A stretch of 22,032 bases of DNA, taken from contig NQWY01017853.1 in the NCBI GenBank assembly GCA_019425655.1, positions 1 to 22,032 on the forward strand, read 5' to 3'. This DNA is from Rhizophagus prolifer. Taxonomy: Eukaryota; Glomeromycota; Glomeromycetes; Glomerales; Glomeraceae. Each line of letters begins with the position of its first letter. Position 1 is the stretch's first letter. Below the pieces are notes generated by a model. It was not told the origin of the DNA, ran no database searches, and saw only the letters and a program-made list of their open reading frames with translations. Position numbers and translations under genes: made by a program. Positions 1 through 10,400 of this stretch are shown piece by piece.

Positions 1-221
1 TGTCTAAGAAAGATTTTACATTATCAAATATACTTCGTCTATAATATTGTTCACTGACATAATTATCCAATGATAACCATCATTTGTTTGTTATTTGTTA
101 GTATGAGAACGCGCGTGATCGACGTCACGATTTGTGTAACGACAAGTATCGTATTTAAAAAAAATTTTTTTTTAAGATTATCAAAGGCTAAATTTTTTTT
201 GTCTTTGACATTTAATTAATA
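1..221 (+). promoter_or_regulatory. upstream region of MDN1
   Basis: This stretch precedes the MDN1 start codon and holds no convincing gene. It contains a 5-bp-arm palindrome at 114-129 (CGTGA, six-base spacer, TCACG) that includes a GACGTCA core resembling a CRE/ATF half-palindrome. An A8 then T9 tract lies at 157-173 and another T run at 193-200. An upstream ATG at 103 opens a 38-codon frame. No TATA box stands out. In budding yeast, ribosome-biogenesis genes often carry an A-then-T motif (RRPE). The tract here resembles it, but such tracts are common in AT-rich DNA, so a regulatory role is only a guess. The upstream neighbour is not visible. Confidence 0.4.
103..219 (+). promoter_or_regulatory. 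possible upstream ORF (38 codons) abutting the MDN1 start
   Basis: An ATG at 103 opens a 38-codon frame (it begins MRTRVIDV) that stops with TAA at 217-219. Only two bases then separate it from the MDN1 ATG at 222, and the two frames differ. If transcription starts upstream of 103, ribosomes would translate this short frame first and would have to reinitiate or leak past it. The peptide shows no recognisable domain, and its second half comes from the poly-A/poly-T tract. If the transcription start lies after 103, this is simply promoter DNA. Confidence 0.25.
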
Positions 222-1440
222 ATGGCTTCTAATTCTAATGAAGTTATGTTAACTAATAATCTTATGGATATAGATACTGAAGAAGAAAAGTATACGATTC
301 ATGAAATCGGTTTACACGATCCTTTAAGCATAAATATGAAAATTGCTTGTCAAAATTTATTATCAAAAATTGAACAAATCAATCAACAAAATTCTTCAAT
401 TTCTTCAGTTATTTCAAAAGGACATTACGAAATATTGAATTCTTATATTATTAGATTGTATATCAGATTTACTTCTAATCCCATCATTAACTCTTAATAT
501 AGCTAATTTATTTCGCCCAATTTTAATCGATCTTGTTTCGCGTTGGTTATTATCAAACAATAATGATATTATGGAAATTGATTATGATGTGATGTCTAGA
601 GTTGAAAACGTTGCTAATGCATTTAGTTTATTACTTCCCATTAAACCCCAACTTTTAAGGTAAGTAACTTTTGAACTTATTTTTTTTTTCGTTTTAAGTT
701 AATTTGATTTTCTAATTCTTTAAACAATTACTTTAGTTTTGCAGTTACATTCTTTTCAAAATCATCCTCATTGTTAGAAAAACTCAATTTCTTAAATCAA
801 GATATAAGTTATGAGGTATACGATTATTATAATTTTAGACTTTATAATTGATTGTATTTTTATTTATTTTCTTTATGATTATTTAGAATCCTCACGCAAC
901 TAAAGATTTGCAACGACTTTTATTAACAGCTTATCGACTTTTAAGATTTTCCGGAAGCACTTTTATAAAATTGTGGAATTGGTCACCACTTTTTCAATTG
1001 TTGATCCATGTTAATAAAGCCATACGATATTTAACAGTTTTGTGTTTAAGTATTGTATTTAATATGAGTGATGAACAAAGGGAAAATGCGATTCATTTTT
1101 GGGTTGGTACAGATAACGAGGTGATCTCAATTGAATGGGAGGATGGGAATACACAAGACATTGGAATGTTATCGTAAGTTTGTTATTTTTCTTCATTATT
1201 GTAATTATTTAGGACATACAATTAATTGATTTATTATTTATTAAGACTTTTGGAACAAGTTTCGCTTGCAGAACAGCAATTAAAACTTTTACAAAATGAT
1301 TTTATAAATCAAAATTCTTCCGAACTTTTTCAAATTAATGAATCAGATTTATGTCCATTGACAGTTAATGTTTCTGGAGTATTATTACCAAAATCGTTTA
1401 TTTGTTTAGAGAAATCCTTTATATCAAATAAGCCAGAACT
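222..1440 (+). other. MDN1: MDN1 N-terminal domain (exons 1-5, part)
   Basis: This region encodes the helical domain that precedes the AAA ring. It aligns by eye with human midasin: an LTLNIANLFRPILIDL stretch at about 487-534 matches the human LxxLLLDLLER region, and SGVLLPK at about 1373-1393 matches CGVVLPG. Introns are 660-736, 816-886 and 1174-1245, with phases 2, 0 and 2. Reading frame 0 (from 222) reaches about residue 74 (ILNS). The conserved continuation (SDLLLIPSLTLNIANL) is in frame 1 from about 454. No GT-AG intron of normal size has the right phase to link them. Confidence 0.8.
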
Positions 1441-4400
1441 TGTTTTGACAGATACCAGGTAAAACTGCTCTGGTTGAAGAAATTGCAAGAGCAACTGGGC
1501 GTGAGCATGATCTTGTGAAAATTCATTTAGGAGATCAAACAGATTCAAAAGTTCTTTTAGGTACTTACGTTTCTACATCCACTCCTGCTTTATTTCGTTG
1601 GCAACCTGGTGTCCTTACAACTGCAGTTCGTGATGGACGGTGGGTTTTAATTGAAGATATAGATCTTGCACCTATGGAAGTTTTGTCAATTTTACTTCCT
1701 TTGCTTGAAACGCGCCAACTTTTTATTCCTAGTAGGGGTGAAAAAATTGACGCGAAGCAAGGATTTCAATTATTCGCAACAAAAAGCTTGTTGCCGATTG
1801 ATGGAGGAAGATCAGTACATCAACGTGTAAATGACTCAAGTTTTGGGGAAACTTTGTGGACTCGGATAAAAGTCAACCCATTAAGTGTTGATGAACTTAC
1901 TTGTGTTGTCAAAAGTCGTTTCGTTGTTTTGCAAGAATTGGTACCAGATATTATGAATGTGTTTAATACTATGATATCGATTAACCATGATTCAACATTT
2001 TTATCGAATCCAGGTCGATATATTTCGACACGTGATTTAATGAAATGGTGTGAGAGAATGAGGGTTCTTTTATGCTCAAGAAATAATATAATTACAATCC
2101 AGGGGATAGCACAAAATATAAGAGAAGATTTGTTTAAAGAGGCAGCTGATTGTTTTTGCTCAATGATTTCCGATTATGAAAGTTGGATTGCGATGTTGGA
2201 AAGGATTGGCGATGCGTTGCAAATATCAAAGGAATGGGTTCACTTGTATGTGAATTCATATTTACCTGAAATGAAAATTGATGATAATGTAATATCTATT
2301 GGAAGGGTTAAATTAGTTCCATCAGGCCAGAAAGAAGATATAATTAGACCAGGATTACAAAAGAGACCTTTTGCTGTTACCGGACATGCTTTGAAATTAT
2401 TGGAACAAATCGCTGTGTGTGTCCATTTATGCGAGCCTGTGTTATTAGTTGGTGAAACTGGTACAGGTAAAACAACCGTGATCCAACATCTTGCAAAAAT
2501 TATGCATCAAAACCTTGTGGTTGTGAATTTGTCACAACAAAGTGACAGTAGTGATCTGCTCGGTGGGTTCAAACCTGTTGATGCTAAAATTCTTGCAAGT
2601 CCACTTAAAGAAGAATTTGATAAACTTTTTGAAAAAACTTTTTCTATTCGACGAAATGTGCGTTTCTTGGAAACTGTTCGAAAAGTATACATTGCAAGAA
2701 AATTTGATAAGTTTGTGTCTCTAATGAAGCAAGCTATTAAAATGGCGGAGCAAAAATTCAACGAAGATTATAATCACGATATGGATGATCAAGATAATAA
2801 TTCGTTGCAAAAACATTCTTCTCGAAAGTCTTCAAATCCTGAATTACGGAATCGTTGGAAAATATTCGAAAATGCTATTTTAGATTTTGAAAGTCAGCAG
2901 GATCAAATACGTAATAAATTCGTTTTTAGTTTTGTAGAAGGCTCATTGGTAAAAGCTGTGACAAAAGGCGATTGGATACTTTTAGATGAAATTAACTTGG
3001 CATCTACAGAGACATTGGAATGTTTGAGTGGCTTGCTTCAGGATTCTCAAGGTTCTTTATTATTGACAGAAAAAGGTGACATTGAACCAATTAAAAGACA
3101 TCCAAATTTTCGTGTCTTCGCTTGTATGAATCCTGCTACTGATGTAGGTAAGCGAGATTTACCTCCAGGATTAAGAAATCGATTTACCGAGTTTTATGTC
3201 CATTCTCCTGATAAAAGGCGAGATGATTTATTAACTATAGTCAAACAGTATTTAGCCGGTTGCGTTTATGGCGATGAACGTGCTTGCACAGATATTGTAG
3301 AATTTTATATAACTGTCAAAGAAATACAACAACAACATAAAATTGTTGATGGTGCAAATCAAAGACTTCATTTTAGTATGAGGACGCTAACTCGTGCATT
3401 AAGTTATGTAGTGCAAATAACACCATCTTATGGGTTAAGACGTTCTATGTATGAGGGATTTTGTATGACCTTTTTAACACAATCAAATAAAGAAAGTGAA
3501 ATTTTGTTGAGGGGTTTAGTAGAGAAATTTTTGTTAAATGGTGTCAAAAATCCCAAAAATTTAATTACACAAATTCCTAAACAGCCCTTAAATGATAATT
3601 ACATTCAATTTGGACATTTCTGGCTTGAATTAGGAGATTTTCCTGAACATATGCCCCATTATATTTTAACTCCATCTGTTAAAAAGAATTTGGACAATCT
3701 TTCAAGAGTTGTAATGAGTGGGAAATATCCTGTCTTAATTCAAGGTCCTACGTCTGCCGGTAAAACAAGTATGATCCAATATTTAGCCAAACGTACTGGG
3801 CATCGCTTTGTGAGAATCAACAATCATGAACATACTGATATTCAAGAATATCTGGGAACTTATGTTTCTAATTCTGAAGGAAAACTCGAATTTCAAGAAG
3901 GTGTACTGGTTGAAGCATTAAAGAAAGGATATTGGATTGTGTTAGATGAACTGAATTTGGCACCAACAGATGTTTTGGAAGCTTTAAATAGATTATTGGA
4001 TGATAATAGAGAGTTATTGATTCCAGAAACTCAAGAAATTGTTAAGCCTCACAAAGGTTTTATGTTATTCGCAACTCAGAATCCTCCCGGTTTATATGGA
4101 GGTCGCAAAGTACTTTCTCGTGCTTTTCGTAATAGATTTTTGGAACTACATTTTGATGATATACCGGAGGATGAATTGGAAGCTATTCTTTCAGAGAGAT
4201 GTAAAATTGCACCATCTTATTGTAAACGACTTGTACAAGTTTACAAGCATTTAATGGAAAGAAGACAAGGAACAAGAATTTTTGAACAAAAGCACGGATA
4301 TATTACGCTGAGAGATTTATTCCGTTGGGCAGAAAGAGGTGCTATAGGATATCAGGAATTAGCGGAACAAGGATATATGTTATTAGCTGAGAGAATAAGG

Positions 4401-7400
4401 AAACCTGAGGAAAAATTGATCGTTAAACAAGTTTTAGAATCAGTTATGAAAGTAACAATCGATGAGCAAAAAATGTATGAGTGTTCTAATATGGATGAGT
4501 TTAAAAAGTACATGTCCTTGAAACATGGCAAATCAGATATTGTTTGGACTAAGGCTATGAAACGTTTGTTTACTTTAGTTACTCAATGCTTAAAATTTAA
4601 TGAACCAATTTTGTTGATTGGCGAAACCGGTTGTGGGAAAACAACAGTATGTCAAATGTTGGCAGAAGTAGAGGAAAAGGAATTACATATTGTAAATTGT
4701 CATCATGGTACTGAGACAGCTGATCTGCTTGGTGGTCAAAGGCCATTAAGAAATAAGGGAAATTTAAACAATGATCTTATACGCGATTTAATCGACTTTT
4801 TAAGAAAATACGCGCCTCAAGAAAATATATGTTTAGAAGAGATAGATCTGAGTCAGTTGATTACTCTATTCCAAGATTTTTGTAAAGATGAGAAGTGGAA
4901 TATAGCCCCAACGGTATCTAATGAAGATATCATTAGTTTAGTAACATCATTACGCTTAAGATGTAAGCAAGCTCGCACATTGTTTGAATGGCATGATGGT
5001 CCGTTGGTACAGGCCATGAAGAATGGCAATTTCTTTTTACTTGATGAGATATCCTTAGCAGATGATTCAGTAATCGAACGCCTCAACAGCGTCCTTGAAC
5101 CAAGTAGGACCTTAGTGCTAGCAGAAAAAGGTGGAAAACATGTCGAGGATTTAGTTGCGAAAAATGGGTTTCAGTTCTTAGCAACTATGAATCCTGGAGG
5201 TGATTATGGAAAAAAGGAATTGTCACCAGCATTGAGGAATCGATTTACAGAAATTTGGGTTCCATCTGTTACGGATCATGAAGATTTATTACAGATAATT
5301 GAAAATCAATTTTTACATGATAGTTTAGCAGGATATGGCCACAAAATTCTTGATTTTATAGTGTGGTTTTCACACTCATTGAACAATAATCGTACCATCA
5401 TTAGTTTGCGAGATATTTTATCATGGGTTTCATTTATGAACTCTACAGTAGAAAAATTAGGACCGCATGAATCTTTTATTAATGGAGGAAGTCTCGTATT
5501 TTTGGATGGTCTTGGTTCCAATGCAGCATCGGGATCAATGTTATTTGGACAAGGGTTGAAGGAATTTAGAATGAAATGTCTTTCAAAATTATTGGAATTG
5601 AATGGTGACCTTAAACAAGATAATGTCTTCAGTCAAAACTTTAATGAAAATGAAAAAATTCATTATATAGAATCATTGTTCGGAATTCACCCATTCTATA
5701 TACCGAAAGGAACATATGGCAACTATCAAATTACTTTTACTTTGCAGGCGCCAACGACATTGGATAATGCAATGCGTGTACTTCGAGCTATGCAATTGAA
5801 GCAATTGAAAAAACCAATATTATTAGAAGGAAGTCCTGGAGTAGGAAAAACAAGTCTAATTACAGCATTGGCAGCAGCATCTGGGCATAAGCTTATTCGA
5901 ATCAACTTATCCGAACAAACAGATTTAATGGATTTATTTGGTTCTGATCTTCCCGTAGAAGGCGGTAGTAATTGTGAATTTGCATGGCGCGATGCACCAT
6001 TTCTTCAAGCAATGAAATCTGGTGACTGGGTTCTCTTAGATGAATTGAATCTTGCTTCCCAGTCGGTTTTAGAAGGTCTCAATTCATGTTTGGATCATCG
6101 CAGTGCTGTGTATATACCCGAATTAAATAAGGAATTTTTTTGTTCTAATGAATTTCGCGTTTTCGGTGCTCAGAATCCTATACATCAAGGTGGAGGAAGA
6201 AAAGGACTTCCACGATCCTTTATCAATCGATTCACACAAGTTTATATAGAACAACTTACTAAAACAGATATGCTTTTCATTGCTAAATGTCTTTTCCCAC
6301 AAACTGAAAATTCATTATTAGAGAAAATGATAGAATTTAACAATAGAATGTACGAAGATACAATGATTAAATGTTTATTTGGTAGAAAGGGTACTCCCTG
6401 GGAATTTAACTTACGCGATGTTTTTCGCTGGTTAGAACTTTTAACCAATGATAGAGGTCTCGGATTTAATTCAATTCCTGATCAATATCTAAACCTGATT
6501 TATTTGCAGAGAATGAGAACTATCGAAGATAGAATTCACGCTATTAATCTATTTAATAAAATTTTTGATAAAAATTATCAACAACCAAAAAATCCTTATT
6601 ATCATATTAACTCACGTTATATTCAGATCGGTCATTCTCTTCTTCAACGTCAATCTACTTGTGGATACAGGTATATAGAAAATTCACATCATATTTTACA
6701 GTCTCAATTGAGACCTTTAGAATCTCTAATGAAATGTGTGGAATTCAATTGGATGGTAATTCTTACTGGACATGAAGCAACCGGAAAAACGAGTCTTGTT
6801 AGACTGTTGGCTAATTTAACTGGTAATCATCTTGAGGAATTTGCAATGAATAGTTCCGTTGATACAATTGAATTACTTGGTGGATTCGAACAAGTAGATT
6901 TAGCTAGACATCGACAAATAGTTATTGATGAGTTAAGACGATTATCTATTGAAGTGACAAAAAAAGTTCTTATTGTTTCACATTCGAGCAATTCATCTAA
7001 AGATGATGATGCATTACAAGTATTGAAAAAACTTAATGATATATTATTTACTTTGGAAAATCATATTAAATTTAGTATCCAAAATTCAACAACTAATCGA
7101 AGTTCACATCAGTTGGATTATACAGTAGTTGAACAATTGTTAGATATTCTACAGCAAACAATGATCAAGTATAACTTGTGCTCACTTTTTGATAATGAAA
7201 TAAGCAATCTGTTGGACAAAATTGCATCACTTAAATTTCTCGAAAGTGGACCTATTACTGGTCGGTTTGAATGGATTGATGGGGTTCTTATAAACGCACT
7301 CCAAAATGGTCATTGGTTGTTGATTGATAATGCCAATCTTTGTAATCCATCTGTTTTGGATAGGCTCAATTCATTAGTGGAACCAAATGGAGTCTTGATG

Positions 7401-10400
7401 ATTAACGAGCAAGGTCTTATAGATGGTGATGTGAAAATTATTCAACCTCATAAAAATTTTAGGTTATTTATGACTACTGATCCAAGAAATGGTGAATTAT
7501 CTAGATCTATGAGGAATCGTGGCGTAGAAATAGCCTTGTTGAAGACAGAACTTTTTGAAAATCAACAGGATATTATTAAAATTGGAAACGGACTTGGACT
7601 TCGTGTCTCAGAACTTCTCCCCTTTACGAATAATTCCCAGTTTAGTGCAGAAGGAAATTCTTGCACGCTGTCTCTAAGACAAAATATGAGAGAATATATC
7701 TTATTTTCTCGATTTATTGTTGAAATGCTTCAGCGAGGCGAAGGACTATTACAGGCTTTATATAAATCTCTTCGACAAATTTATTTTGTTAATTGTGTAC
7801 CTAATGAAATGATGAAGTATCTTCAAGATTTTACAAAGAAATACAATATGGTCAACAAAGAGAACTTTATCTATACCTTATCTCCTACAAATTGTCCAGT
7901 ATTTATTGGAGGAATTTTTATTAAGGAGGAGGCAATGCTGTCTATGATCCATCTTCAAGGATCTTATTTAATGTACCTTCTACTTAAATATGGGTTTTCT
8001 AAATCAAACCATAATAACTCTAATAACCTGTTATCGTTTTCTTCATTACGAGAATTACTTGTATCTTGTGATTATTTTATTGAGAATACTTCTTTAGATG
8101 ATATTTCTTTGAGGAATCGCTGGCTCGGCTTTGTTTCTTATTTAATTCAGTCATTTAATTTGATGGAGATTCATGAGATAAATATTTTAGAATATATCAA
8201 ATTCATGAATGATACATTGATTGGTTATCCACTTGTTTCTCATCTTAATGAAATTAAAATTCAATTAGCTAAATTAATTGACCTAAATTTATCTTTTGTT
8301 TCGTCTCAGGTAAGAAATATTCTGTCTTTAATTTAAGTTCCTCATCTTCTAATAACATTTTGATACTTCTTTAGCCTCTTGATATTACTAGCAACTATCC
8401 TTTGGTTATGTCAATTAGTCGCTTCGATGATAAGAAATACAACAGCGATAAGGATGAGATGATATATAACTTATGGAATCAATATTCTCTCAAGATTAAA
8501 GTGTTTAACCTTGTGAAGAGACTACTAAGACAAGACTACATCGAAAATTTATCTTATGAAAAGGCGACAAGAGAAAAATTATCAAAGCTGACTTTATCCC
8601 AACAGTCATATTGTTATCATCACGGTAGAATATTAGATAATCAATTAAATCACCTTGTTGTTGCGAATTTTTTTCCGTTCTTACAGGAGCTTAAAAATTT
8701 TGTAAGATTATGGATTAATCAAGGGAATTACGAGGAACCTGACGTAAGATCTATTATTAACCTAAAAAGGTTTTTTTTTTTTTTGAGAAATAATTTTTTG
8801 TTTATTCATAATAGGTTGTATTATTTAATAACTTACTTGATTACCATGAGTTTTTATGGGAATTCCTGCAACAAAACTTGCTTGATCTTGGTGAATTATA
8901 TGTGTGCACCAAAATGGTTAAAGAAGCTCTGAAACATTTGATTGATAAATTTAAAGAACACGCGAAAAATTTGCTCAGTATATGTGATAGCATAACTGAA
9001 AACAAAGTATTAACGACAGGGAAATTCATGAACATTTTGTGGAAGCAGTTTCACCATATAACACTTTCGAGAATCGATCTATTTAAACTAAAAAACGAAT
9101 TATCTGCAGTTGAATTTAGTAAAAATATCGAATATCAAGGTAAAGCAATTACGATTAGTTATTTAGCAAATTATTCACTTAATTTGTATCTAATTAATAT
9201 ATTGTTAGTAGATAATAAAAAAATACAATTACAAAGGGTAGATATGGAAATGAAAGTAATGTTGATAGACGCTGTTGCAACGTTATATTTTATTGATAAA
9301 AATCAAAATTCTGAACAAACGGATGAGTTGTTAATTTCTTTACAAAAAATTCCTGAGGCAAATATTGAAAATTTGTTTGTTGTTACTAGTTGATTATTGT
9401 GAAGTATTATAATGGCTAGCTTATATAAAATTTTTATTACTAAATAGTACGTTCAAAAGTGTTTCCGAAGTTCGCAGATGCCCATAGCCCAAATTAAGCC
9501 TCTACCTTTAGTTGACTATTTTAATTTAATTCGAGAGATGCAAATTATATCACAATTGCAGTTAGCAGCTTCACAGGGAACCGATTTGAACAATGTGAGT
9601 TATCAAGAAAATGGTATCGCATCTTTTCTAACAATTCCAATTAATATTTACTTATCTATATAAAGGAACATTATCGAGTGATTCTTAATCAAATATCAGA
9701 ATTTCGTGACTTCGCTTTAAAAGATTGTTCTTGGTCTCCACTAGATTTTGTTCCTCATCAACAGCTTTTATGGATTTATGGACCTGGATCTAAAGGTTAT
9801 TACAAATATTCTGATAGAAATGATAAAAAATACATCTGTATAATAACAAAATTTATTTTGTAGTACCGCATGATAAAGCCAGGGTTATATTTAATAATAT
9901 TTTACAGGATATTATATACGGATGGCACAACAAACTATGGAATAATTCGTTTAACAATTTATATATAAGCGAAAAGAATTTAAGCGCCAATATATTTGTA
10001 GAGGCAAGCTTATTATTTTTTTTCATCATTGCCATGTTTTAAATTATTGATATGTTAATTCCGAATATTTACAGAGTACTGCAGGGTCTGGGAGGATATT
10101 CCAAAGCGTTTTAAGCTTTTATTATTTTAATTACACGTAAGCGAAAAAAATTCATTTTCTTTTGATAAATTCGGGAAAAATGGTCTAACTTTAAAATTTC
10201 GTCTTTTTAAAGTCACCAAATACAATCTATATCTGTCGGTTCTTTTGATACCGAACTAGCACAACTTGTAGAATATGGAAAGCTTACGGGAAATGACTCG
10301 CTATTGCTTTATAAAATCAATCGGAAATATTTAGACTTTATATGCCTCATTCAACAAGTTAAACAAGTGAGTTAATAAATTTTATATATATTATACATTC

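Noticed and set aside
1379-1451. 73-base GT-AG candidate intron (GTATTA to TTTTGACAG) before the AAA1 P-loop
   Set aside because: Size, phase and acceptor fit, but the interval encodes VLLPKSFI...ELVLTD, which aligns with conserved midasin sequence, and removing it still leaves no complete P-loop.
8771-8784. T14 run in an MDN1 intron
   Set aside because: It lies wholly inside the phase-0 intron 8744-8814 and is ordinary for AT-rich introns; it may vary in length between reads but does not affect the product.
9838-9863. 26-base intron (GTATAA to TTTGTAG) in MDN1
   Set aside because: Phase-compatible, but far too short to splice. The 68-base alternative 9796-9863 has the same phase result and normal length.
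9478-10035. Separate small genes suggested by isolated short open frames
   Set aside because: They join through phase-consistent introns into the midasin linker and show no independent start context or domains.
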